The notes under the pieces are model-generated. The model made no database searches, was not told the origin of the DNA, and worked only from the letters and a program-made list of their open reading frames with translations. Of a stretch of DNA of 64,000 nucleotides, positions 1 through 10,829 are shown in pieces. The translations under genes were made by a program, and so were the position numbers. Origin of the DNA: Dillenia suffruticosa (Eukaryota; Streptophyta; Magnoliopsida; Dilleniales; Dilleniaceae); contig JAVTVX010000024.1 in assembly GCA_033439265.1 (NCBI GenBank), forward strand, positions 20,320,501-20,384,500, in the 5' to 3' direction. Positions within the stretch are counted from its first letter, which is position 1. Each line of letters starts with the position of its first letter.

Positions 1-681
1 ATCTGAATCATATTTTTCCACTAACAATTGTTTTTCACTTGCCCTACAACAAGCATATATAATTACATTTATGAAATTATTAATATTTCAATATTATTTT
101 ATAATTAAACAATAATGAATTTGCCTTATACTAATTGTTTCTAACTTTTTGTCTATATACTGCCGTTTTCCTTTATCACGCCGTTAGTGTGATTAAAGAT
201 TTCGAGATAGAAAACTGAGTGACTGATTTCTTCAAACTGAAAATAATAAAAATCATTAGTAATTTTAGCGGTACAAAAATTATTAATACAATTAGTAAAG
301 AAAAAATGAATACAAACTATCATCTTCATGTGTGTCACAAAGGGGATTGAACTGGATATGTACTTTGTAATACCCATGAGAAGGTATAATTTCTCAGGAC
401 CAAGTGGGACGTTATTGTTATCCAAAAATCTTCATAAAATCACCTGCAAGGCAATGACGATAACGACTACAAATGCAACAAAAAATAGCTAATAATCATA
501 ATAATCCTAGTGCTGTTATGTACCTAAATAAAAAGATGACAATGTAATTAAAAAAAAGGTACGTCCCTGTATAACATGATATGACAAAGGAAATTAGAAG
601 ATTACTTGATTTGTTTTAAAATGAACAAGAGAGAGGTTGTTAACTTGCATCAGGTGTCTTGTGAGTAAAGTTGAATAGATC

Positions 682-686
<5 letters not shown>

Positions 687-718
<32 letters not shown>
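687..718. repeat. (CT)n microsatellite
   Basis: Sixteen uninterrupted CT dinucleotides. Such tracts are common in plant promoters and 5' UTRs, but no gene is recognised immediately downstream. Confidence 0.95.
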
Positions 719-721
<3 letters not shown>

Positions 722-1559
722 CATGGAGCACAGAGAAGGACAATCAGTTCAAGAAAGTTTTGTGGGTTGAGTTTAATTTAGTTGCAATATGCTTTTGTCT
801 TTTAAAGTGGTTTTTAGAGTATATTTTCTTTCAAGACAGTAAATCCTTTTGCAAAGAAACCAACAAAGATAACATCACTTTTTTTATCATAAATATATCC
901 TATATTATCCTGTTTTTGGTGTCTTTTCTTGCGGCTCTTGAAGAAGATGAAGGGAGAATACTTTTCCAGGAATTCAGTGGCAAACTAGAGCTTGTTCTGC
1001 TTTGGTGTTTGTCAAGATGAGCTCCAGTGTTGCTGGAACTACAATTATGTTGGTCATCAAGTAAAACAGCTTTTGTGCAGATCAAATTTAGATGTTTGAG
1101 ATTTAGCACCAACATCTTCTCCTAAATTCTTCACTATTTCCATTTTCAGGCAGGAAAGATTTATTTGTGTTTAAGGCCTCATTTCTTTTGGAATTTCCTA
1201 GAGTTTCAACTGCAGTAAATTCTGCATGTTTGTGTACTAATTTCGTAAGTGTCTAAGGTCACATGCATCACGATGGATGTGCAAATCATTTCTCTAAAAT
1301 GACCGACTACCACAACCATCCTTATATAAATAATATTTTCTTCCAAAAGCCTGCTATATCTCATAATGCATACTCCTCAACTACAAAGAACAAGGTAGAT
1401 ACTGTCAATTAATTCGACCATAAAATAGGATTTACAAGTAGTCTCAGGAGCTTCTTCCAAAGTGCACAATATATATATATATATATTTAATGAAAAACAA
1501 TCTGTATCTTATTTTCATGTGTGTACTCAATGTTTGTCACAGAGTGAAACAGCTCATAA

Positions 1560-1802
1560 GAATCTAAGGCAAACAAAGTACCAGCTAAGCAGAGGCCCTA
1601 CTTGTGACAGACAACATGCAAAGTTTCATTTATTAACCAAGTCGAGAGTTCGACTCCCCCTATATATGAAAAAAATAATATTGAGAGATCTTCACTCAAA
1701 TGAAACCCGACAGTTAGGTCAGTTCGGATTAGTCAGAGCGAAATCTCAGATATCGAGCGATTACCTAACCATAGGAACCGAAAAAAAAAAAAAAAAAAAA
1801 AA
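1560..1802 (+). mobile_element. SINE-like remnant with A-tail
   Basis: A B-box-like stretch (GAGTTCGACTCC, about 1652-1663) is followed by a ~115 bp body that ends in GGAACCG and about 22 consecutive A. Plant tRNA-derived SINEs share this order: pol III B box, short body, A-rich end. The A box is not convincing and I found no clear target-site duplication, so the 5' boundary is approximate. Confidence 0.4.
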
Positions 1803-2127
1803 CTCGCAGCCTCAATAACTAACATTGCTAACAACTTATTATCACTTTACTTATTATTTGTGATAAAAATTCACATGGCAAGATGAATGTTCACATTTGA
1901 TATATGATGCCCAGAAAGCTTCATGCATAAGGAGATATTCTGATATGCTTGTGATAGCAAGGAAGCAAGCAATGCAAGCCCTTGGTACTACAAATAGCTG
2001 AAACCAAAGGTCGTCCTCCTATGTATTTGACAACTACCGTTTGGGATGAATTAATTAGTACACTAAAGTGGCAATAGAACTGGATATCATCTTCATCTTT
2101 GTCATTAAACTGGATAACAATAAATTT

Positions 2128-2900
2128 GTCGCAAATTAGCGACGGATATTATTTCATCGCAAATATGAGCAACCAAAATTTTTTTTTTTTGCAATTTTCC
2201 AATCAATTTTGCGATGAAAACAATCTGTTGCAAATATATTCGTCGTAAAATTCGTCGCAAAAATTAACAACCAAAACTTTTTGATTGCAATTTTCCAACA
2301 AATTTTGCGACGAAAAAAACTGTTGCCTGAAATTCGTCGGAAAAATTTCCAACAACAAAATTTTTGTTGCAAAAATCGTCGCAAAAATTAGCAACCAAAA
2401 CTTTTTTGTTGCAAGTTTCCGACAAATTTTGCGACGAAAATGATCGTGTAAATATATTTGACACAAAATTGATCGCAAAATTTAGCAACCAAAACTTTTT
2501 TGTTGCAATTTTCCGACCAATTTTGCGACGAAAAATTCTGTTGCAAATTTATCCGTCACAAAATTCATCGGATAAATTAGCATCAAAAAATTTTTTGTTG
2601 CAATTTTGTGACCAATTTTGCGACAAATATTATCTGTCACAAATTAGCGACAAATTTTTTCGTTGCAAATTTCCAACAAAAATTTTTTTGTTGCTAACAT
2701 TTGCAACAAATTTTGCGACGAAAATAATTTCGTCGCAATTTGCAACAAATTTTATTTGTCACTGAAGTGCGATGAATATTTATTTGTCGTACAATTTATC
2801 GCAAATCTACGACAAAATAAGCGACGAATTTTGCGACGACATGTGAAAAATTCAGCAACAAATTTTGCGACGAAAATCAGAACAAGCGACGAAATTAGCG
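2128..2900. repeat. left subterminal repeat array of the large CACTA
   Basis: Many short direct and inverted copies of a GCGACGAAA / TTTCGTCGC / TTTGTTGCAA motif are separated by 15-40 bp. In En/Spm such subterminal motifs are binding sites for the TNPA-type protein; that role is inferred here from the family. The ORFs that cross this array are repeat artefacts. Confidence 0.8.
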
Positions 2901-3277
2901 ACGAATCTGGAAAATTTGTGACAAAAAAATTTGATTTGTTTAATTTTTGTACCAAATTTCCATATATATCATATTCCTCCCTGATAGTCTTAACCAACCA
3001 GTTTATGAACTAAACCGCCAACATCATCATCAACAAACCATCCAGGGTACCATCCAACAGCCAATAATATGAAATTTATGTAGTCTCTACTCATTCAAAC
3101 AACTAACCATCTAATAGTATCAATCAAATAATATTTATAAAAACACTACCATCGTCATGAAATAATAATAAACAGTAATAAATAAGTAACAAAATATCAA
3201 ATATCTAGAAGTATAAACCAAATTCTAATAACAAGTCTAATTAAATATAAACGTGAAATAAAAACTGTTTCAAGAAA

Positions 3278-3358
3278 CATTATCACCATCATCGTTACCA
3301 TCACCGTTACCGTCACCACCACCGTCACCATCACCATCACCATCACCATCACCAAATA
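3278..3358. repeat. (CAT/CAC)n imperfect trinucleotide tract
   Basis: An imperfect CCATCA/CCGTTA/CCACCA tract encodes a Gly-Asp-rich tail on the minus strand. Confidence 0.9.
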
Positions 3359-3461
3359 TGTCAGAATCATCATCACCGTCATTTGGAGGAGATTGAAAAG
3401 GGGGAATCGAATTTGAAGCGGAGACTAACTGAAGATGCTGCATTATAAGCCTATATTGTAT

Positions 3462-3615
3462 ACGAAACTCTTCAAATTCATTGTCTCTTCGCCGCTGTTC
3501 TACGCGCATGGCTTGAAGTTCATTGTCTCTTCGCCGCTGTTCTACGCGCATGGCTTGAAGTTCATTGTCTCTTCGCCGCTGTTCTACGCGCATGGCTTGA
3601 AGTTCATTGTCTTTT
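3462..3615 (-). repeat. 42 bp coding minisatellite in the TNPA-like gene
   Basis: Three near-identical 42 bp units plus partial flanking copies encode MRVEQRRRDNELQA on the minus strand. The unit length is a multiple of three, so copy number can change without breaking the frame. The charged, heptad-compatible sequence suggests an extendable coiled coil. Confidence 0.9.
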
Positions 3616-5009
3616 TGAGCTAATAGCTCCTTTATGTGGCTCAGCTCTTAGTTCATTTGCATTAATTCTACTCTTACTGGTGTCTGGGCGGAAGAACATA
3701 GACCACTGAGTCTGCAAGTTCTGCTCAACGAGCCCATCCCAAATACTCTTCCCTGCTTTGCTCCACCAGTAGCCTCGAGCCATAAAGCCATATCATTAAC
3801 AGAGGGCTCAGACGTAGCAGCATCATCACTACCACTGGAATTTCTAAGTACAACCTGATCATATTTCTCATGTATTGTCATAAAAGAAATTAGAAGAAAA
3901 TTAAAATAACAATATACTAAAATAAATACAAGTGTCAATTAACAGTTTAACAATGTAATAAAATATCCAACAAAAAAATTCAAAATATAAAAATGTATTC
4001 CTCATTAAACGATTGACAGTAAACAATAAGACACAAAAATTAATATGTGAATCAATTATTATAAATTTAATAGACTTATGGAATTAAAATTACACATACT
4101 TATATTTATATATTTAGTTGCTTAATCTATTAGAATGATATTTAGATAATGAGGAGTGTTGTAATTGAAATTAAAATTCAACTACTATTACGAGTTTGAA
4201 ACTACAACAGATCGAATAAAGAAAAAAGTTATACTAGTACGTAACATAATGAACCAACCATTTGGAATTGACGTAACAAATTTGATATTATGTATTCTCT
4301 AATTTTAATTAATAATGAAAAAATATATATATATATATAAATTAGAAATGAAAAGTTCAATTTAAGTAGTGGAAAAAATATTGGAATAGACAAATTTAAT
4401 AAATTCTTGTTCTAATATTGTTATGATAAATTGAACATAATATGTTAAAATCTTTATTACAAAGTTTCTATAAAACAATTTAAAATTTTGAAATTACATA
4501 CCATAACCGCTCTAACTCTCTCCCCACTCCAGGTCTTGTCTTTTTTTTGAAAAGTCCGTGCGAAAGTCTCTCTAAATGATGGCGGTGATCCCATTTCCTT
4601 GGTCTAAAAAAAACACTTTTAGATGAAATAATGAAAAAATAAATGAATTAAATTCAAAAAAATAATAATTGAACGAAATTACCATTCTATTTCTATACTC
4701 ATCAATATTGATTAAGCCTCCCGCATAAGTAGCAGATGATTCCCCAGAATTATAAGATCGAATTTTTTTATTTTGCTCACTCCTCCGTCGACTCTCATCA
4801 GAATCCCAGAAGTTTAAAATCTTGAGCCAATTTTCTTCGGTGATGCAGTATAGCTTCTTTCGACGCTTTTTTGCATGATTTAGTACACGTTGGATGTGAT
4901 GATTGTATTTTTTCTTAAAAATTCTTCTTATTTCAAGCTCCTCGGTCTCATCCCAATTGAACTTTCGCTTCAATAAAAAAAAACAATTAGTTATATTTAA
5001 ATTATACAC

Positions 5010-5782
5010 TTATTTTTATATTTAAACTTAGAGGCATAATTTATCTTGAATTCTCTCCACCATAACTCTTTGATATCATCTGGAATACTTGTGTAAGACA
5101 TCGATGCTCCTCCCCAATGGTTGTTAATGATTCTATTCAGTTTATGAATAACATACACAGAATTTGTGAATCTATCATAAAATTAGAAACAAAAAAAATG
5201 GTTAGTAAAAAAAATAGTTAAATAAACTAATCAGCTATATAAATAAAGAAACTATTGTGATAATATTTCAAAATTTACTACTTACAAATCTCTGTAAGGG
5301 GATATCACCTCTCACGTATCTTCCCCCTCAACGTGTGAATCTTACATTGAAGGTACAACTGAAGGTGCAACTGAAGGAAACAGTGAAGGTGTATCAGTAC
5401 AAGGCGGAGGGGGCATGGGAAGGTGTAGCTGAAACGGACGGTGACACCGAAAAGTTTGGTCCTGCATCAGAAGATCGTCTATGTCTTCCACATCGAACTG
5501 TAACAAGAGTTTTTTCTTGCAAGCAATGAAAATTGCATGTTTATAAAAAATATAATAGAGTATATGAAGAAACATACCATATTTAAATTGTCATCTGAAA
5601 TGATTTATAAAAAAAACAACGTATTAGAAAATAATATTTCGAAAATGAAACATTAGGCACTAAATATAACATACAAATTGAGAAACGAAATATGCAAATC
5701 TAAATGTATTTTCACATTCAAACAGTAAAATAAAATTTAATCTGATACTAGACAATTATAATAAATCTTAAAAAATCAATAC
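5010..5782. other. AT-rich spacer between the TNPA-like and TNP2-like genes
   Basis: This probably holds upstream TNPA exon(s): the minus strand near 5040-5120 and 5290-5520 has coding-like stretches (the 5575-5342 frame is P/S/T-rich). I cannot assign domains, and splice sites are uncertain. Confidence 0.45.
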
Positions 5783-8700
5783 TTACTGACGATAAAAAAT
5801 CAAAGTCATCATTGTCAGCATCATCCTCATTATCAGATTCTTCAACATCAAATTCACCTCATCTTCATCCTCATCTTCATCCTCATCTTCATCATCTGTC
5901 TCAAAATCAGGTTCTTCATCGCCAGCCTCATGAATTTCATTTTGATCCACATCTATCATTACTCCACGTGGATCTCGTAATGTTGGAATAATATATTTCT
6001 CAGTCTGAAACGTGTTGGCAACTTTCTCTTGTTGATATGCTATGTTTTCCCAATATTTCTCAATTTTCTTTCGTGCTTTCGTTTTACAAACAACCCGCCA
6101 ATCAATTTTGTCACGTTTCAAACTAGGATATGATACATAATACACTTGAATCGCTTATTGTGCCAATACGAATGGTCATATCTTTTATAAAATTTTTTAT
6201 GATTTATATCAATCAAATTAAACTTTGGATACACATCCATCCCTTTTACAGGGTCAAACCATTGTCACATAAATAAAATGACTCGCAACTCTGCTCCAAT
6301 ATACTCTACCTCAATAATTTCATCCAACAAACCATAAAACTCATCTTTTACACCTCCATCGTTGAATGACTGAACGCAAACACCACTATTCATAGTAGCT
6401 TTTTCGGTTTTATATTCTTGAGTGTGAAAATTATACCCGTTTATGAAATATGATGGCCATGTTCGTACCGTTGATTTTGGACCCCATGACAGATTAATTA
6501 ACAATTTTTGTTCAATTTGATTTTTATTACATTGAACCTGAAGTAAAATAAATGTGTTATTTTTTTAATAATCAAATATTTATAAAATTTGTAAAATTTG
6601 CAAAACTAACATATGTTTTGAACCATGCTGCAAATTATTCATCGCACATACGATTGAACTCATGCATCGATAGTTTAGACCGTGAATATTGAAAAATCCT
6701 ACGATTAAAGAAGACAATTTATGTCAACAATTTTAACAAAACAAAGAATACATTTTTGATATTTGAGAAAAAAGTACTTACTCGAAATATGGCGTAACTT
6801 ATGGATAGTTCAGTAAAATATATGTATGGGCTGCCCGCCATTCTTTAGCAGTTAAATATCTAACCTTACATGACCCACTTGGTCGACTGAGATAGTTGAA
6901 AATAGAGAATGATTTTAAATTAGGATCAATAGGACCCTCATGATTTCTGCCCGCTCGCTGTCTCTTACATTGGACATGAGGCTCGAAATAATATGAAGCA
7001 AAAGTTGTCACTTCCTCCGCAATGTATGCATTAACAATAGAGATTTCAACCCGTGCCTTACTTTTCACTTTTCTCTTCAAATGATATAAAAATCTAATTG
7101 TAATTAAATAAAGTGTATCAGAAAATGATATATAATGAATTTAGTAAAATGGCATGCACTCTAAATATTGTTATGAAGAGAAGGTGCAAAATTTACCTTT
7201 CAAATGGATACATCCATCGATATTGGACGGGACTTGCAACTCTGGCCTCATAAGGCAAGTGAACCAAAAAGTATTCCATGGAATCAAAAAATGATGGAGG
7301 AAAAATCCTTTTTAAATTACACAAAATGATAGGGATATCTCTCTTTAATTTCGCCATATGTGATTCCTTTAATACTGTCGAACAAATATCATGCAGGAAA
7401 ATACTTAACTCTATAATGACGCCCCATACAAAATCTGGTAAAAGTTCCTTAAAAGCAATCAGAATCAATCTTTCCATAAATATGTGAAAATCATGACTTT
7501 TCAAACCAATCAACTTACATTCTTTCATATCGACGCATCTCCCAAGATTTGAGGCATAACCATCAGGAAATCTAAGCGATTTCAACCATTCACAAACTTT
7601 CTGTCTCTGATCCTTATTTATTGTATAAATTGCCTTTGGTTTTGGTCCCTTACTATTTCCATCCATATCAAGTGTAGGCCGATTACAATGAAGCCACATA
7701 TCTTTTCTCGCATTCAAGTTATCTTTCATTTTTCCAGAGATATCCATCAATATATTAATCACATTTTCAAAAACATTTTTCTCGATATGTATCAAATCGA
7801 GATTATGATGAATCAGATGGGTCTTCCAATAAGGTAAATCCCAAAATATACTCCGTTTGGTCTATTTATGCACACTTCCATATCCATACGTTGTACCATG
7901 TGGGTCTTCAATAACAGATGGAAAGTGAGACACTCGCTCCGAAATTTATTAACCAGTTAATCTCAACGGAGGAGGTGTTTTTTCAACTTTATTCTTCGTA
8001 AAATCTTCTTTATTTCTTCTAAATTTATGATTTTGTGGCAAAAATTGTCTATGACAATCAAAATAACTCTCCTTCTTGCCATATTTCAATCTGAATGACT
8101 TAGATCTCTCCATACATATTGGACATCCTAAAACTCCAGCAGTACTCCATCCCGATAACATGCCAAGCTGGGAAGTCATTTATCATCCAAAGAAGAGTTG
8201 TCTTCATTACAAACATCTGATCAGTGTTAACATCATACGTAAGAACACCGTCATCCCATAATTGTTTTAACTCCACAATCAATGGTTGCATATAAACATC
8301 TATCAACTTCTTCGGATTTTGCAGGTCCGGTATAACCACTGTCAAAAACATATAAGGTGTTTTCATACACATACCCGGAGGAATATTATACGGAGTTAAA
8401 ATCACTAGCCAACATGAATAAGTTTTTCCTGATTTTCTAAATGGAGCAAACCCATCAGCACAAAAATCTAACCTAATGTTTCGAGTCTCTCTTGCAAATT
8501 CAGGACATGTCATATCAAAATTTTTCCATATCTCTGCATCCGAAGGATGACACTTTAACCTTTCTTCTGTTTGATGATTTGCATGCCAAGTCAAATATTC
8601 AGCAGTAGCTTTCGATGCATAAAGTCTTTGCAATCTAGGAGTCAAGGACAAATAAAACATTTGCTTGAATGGTTTAGGTCGCTGATTATGACCTGCTCTC

Positions 8701-9553
8701 CTATTACTCTTGTACCTACTTTGGTTACAGAATTTACAAAATTGTATATTTTCATCAGCTCCCCAAAATAGCATGCAACCATCTCTGCATACATCAATTC
8801 TTTCCACCAGAAGACCAAGTCATTCACCAACTTTTTCATACTATAAAAGTCATTCGACATTATATGATCACGAGATAATACTTCTCCCATTACTTGAACA
8901 ATATCATTGAAGTAATTCTCAGACAAATTATGCTCTGCCTTAACATTTAATATTCTAGCCGTTAATGACAACTTAGTGTGGGTGTCACAACCAACCCATA
9001 ACGGTTCATCTGCAGCTCTCAACATTTTTTGAAATTGGTTAGACAAATAATTTTCATCTTGCACATTCTCATCGACACATGTTACTTCTACCCCCTCCAA
9101 TAGTGATGCATAACTTGTAGGTACATCTTGATTTGTTGGTACAAAACTAGAACTTGCATAGTTTGATTGGGGTACAAAATTTTGATCCGCTGCATCAAAT
9201 ACCATCTGCTGATATGGATTTAACTGATCATAATAATTGTTATCCCCTCTAACTAAATAATCCATATTTTACACATACTCTTCATCAGATATAAATGGTT
9301 CACCATGACAAATCCAATTGTAGTAATTTAAAGTAAAACCAAATCTACAAAGATGTTCCCTAACTTTATCACATACATGAAATTTGTCATCACCACACTT
9401 TCTACACGGACACTTTAACTTATTCCCATCCATAAACTCAATTTTACTAGTAGCGAAATTCAAGAATTATTCCACCCCACAAATAAACTCATCAGTTAAA
9501 CCATGACGATCAGGTAAATTCTTATTATATATCCAATTTCTTTCGTTTTGCAT
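5783..9553 (-). pseudogene. TNP2-like CACTA transposase, frameshifted
   Basis: Domains are in the usual order for plant En/Spm TNP2 proteins. The start is an ATG at 9553 (MQNERNWIYNKNLPDRHGLT). A transposase-associated N-terminal zinc-binding region follows (9553-9280, CPCRKCGDDKFH), with one in-frame stop near its middle. Next come Transposase_21 (about 9265-7949, with PFKQMFYL, DFCADGFAPF and the LSGWSTAGVLGCPICM motif), DUF4218 (7795-7193, HIEKNVFENVINIL to RWMYPFER), a linker (7080-6799, ending EWRAAHTYIL), DUF4216 (6504-6080, NGYNFHTQ, NSGV, YYVSYPSL) and a Glu/Asp tail (5900-5800). The protein binds and cuts the CACTA termini in the nucleus. Some gaps are probably introns; others are real frameshifts, for instance between the two halves of Transposase_21 near 8100-8180. 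Family proteins are about 1000 residues, which fits the span. Confidence 0.85.
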
Positions 9554-10414
9554 TGTCACTGTTTACAAAAATAAAATTTATAAAATATTAATAAATAAAG
9601 TATTAACAAACTATAGATTATATTGAAAAAGAACATTAATAAGAAATAATGAATATCTAATGATAAAACATTTAAAAAATATTAACATATTTTCGGAAAA
9701 TTTAACAAATATAAAAACGTTGAGTCGGAAAAAATAACAAAATAATTTATAACTATTGCATTTCACGAAAATACAACATGCATACATGCAAACAAGGAAC
9801 AAGGGATATAAAATAAAGAAAAGAAAAGAAAAAATGCGAAGAAAAAATATATACATCGACCGCTTCAAGACAAGAATTTCTCCCCTCTAATTGAACAACA
9901 CGTCCAATCAGAGCAAACACATCTGCAATACAAAACCATTATTGTTATTTAGAATTAATCTAATATTAAAATATATTATATAAGATTAACAATATATATT
10001 AACTATATATAGCATTATATGTATTATAAATTTTTAAATATGTAGAGAATATTATCCATTTCAAATTCTGCATTATATATATATATCAGAAAACATTATA
10101 TAAAATTATATAATTATAATTATGTTATAATTACCGTAATTATAATATATAATATATAAAATAAGTTAAAATAATTATAATACATAATATTATAAAATTA
10201 TAAAATATAATATGTTATAATATATGTTATAATGTTAAAATTATAATATAAATACATTTTAACATATACAATATATTAAATTATATATGTTAAAAGTATA
10301 ATATATAATATTATAATATTATTAAAATTATAATATATAATAATTTATAATAAATTATATATAAATTATATATAAATTTAATGATATAATATATAAATTC
10401 TAAGAAAAAAAAAT
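9554..10414. other. very AT-rich interior of the CACTA, no gene
   Basis: Mostly TATAAT/ATTATA low-complexity sequence between the transposase start and the GC-rich island. It probably includes the transposase promoter and 5' leader; no specific promoter element can be singled out in this composition. Confidence 0.6.
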
Positions 10415-10690
10415 AAAGGGGGGATGGGGGAGGCGCTCCCCTGCCCAGATCCGGCGGCAATACCGCCGGATAGGGTAAGGGGGAGGACCCTCCCCCGTGG
10501 GCCTCGACGAGGTCCTTCGCCAGGGCCCGTAGGGGAGGGGAAAGCGGCCCCTCCCCAAATCCGGCCTCTGTGGCCGGATCTCGAAGGGGGGAGGAGCTGC
10601 GGCGCCTCCCCCGCTGTTGAAACAAAGCCGGGGGAGGGGTAGCGCCCCTCCCCCACCAAGATCCAGCGGCATTGCCGCCGGATGCTTCCG
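10415..10690. repeat. GC-rich hairpin-forming island inside the CACTA
   Basis: About 275 bp of roughly 70% GC lies between AT-rich flanks. It contains nested inverted repeats: GATCCGGCGGCAATACCGCC recurs in variant form near 10665 as GATCCAGCGGCATTGCCGCC, and GGGGAGGGG/CCCCTCCCC arms pair repeatedly. The overlapping ORFs in all frames follow from composition. A (GA)n run follows at 10698-10716. I infer a leader or subterminal structural domain; no coding function is supported. Confidence 0.7.
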
Positions 10691-10829
10691 GATCTAGAGA
10701 GAGAGAGAGAGAGAGTACTTCCTTGAACCCGTGAGATAAAGGGAGACGCACCGTGGGGAAGAGAGGGACGGGAATGTGAGGAAGAGAGGGTCGGGAATTT
10801 TGTGCACAGAAAGAAATGTGATTTAAAAA

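Larger units (their letters stand above)
1..2127. other. intergenic DNA, no gene recognised
   Basis: This is AT-rich sequence with several short open frames (for example 760-1020 +) that show no recognisable domain, no biased composition and no supporting start context. It holds a (CT)n tract and a SINE-like tail, listed separately. No tRNA, rRNA or long coding exon is seen. It ends where the subterminal repeats of the first CACTA element begin. Confidence 0.6.
3270..5009 (-). pseudogene. TNPA-like / Transposase_24 protein of the CACTA element
   Basis: Three pieces in order on the minus strand. 5009-4572 gives a basic segment (KRKFNWDETEE.., KKRRKK, NWLKILNFW, RRRSEQNK) and a GESSATYAGG motif, the layout of the plant Transposase_24 (Ptta/En/Spm) family. 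After an intron-like gap, 3938-3648 gives a NDMALWLEATGG-type segment. It runs through one in-frame TAA (about 3648-3650) into a coiled-coil segment with three perfect copies of the 14-residue unit MRVEQRRRDNELQA (3593-3470), then an acidic Gly-Asp tail encoded by a CAT/CAC microsatellite (3278-3358). TNPA-type proteins bind the subterminal repeats and help TNP2 synapse the ends. The stop and the uncertain introns argue for a decayed gene. Confidence 0.7.

Noticed and set aside
1-2127. Left CACTA terminus matching the one at 15917
   Set aside because: I looked for CACTAC followed by an A-run with a TTA duplication and did not find one, so the left limit is given only as the edge of the repeats.
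2154-3013. Phe/Asn/Lys-rich open frames on both strands
   Set aside because: They are translations of the subterminal GCGACGAAA repeat array.
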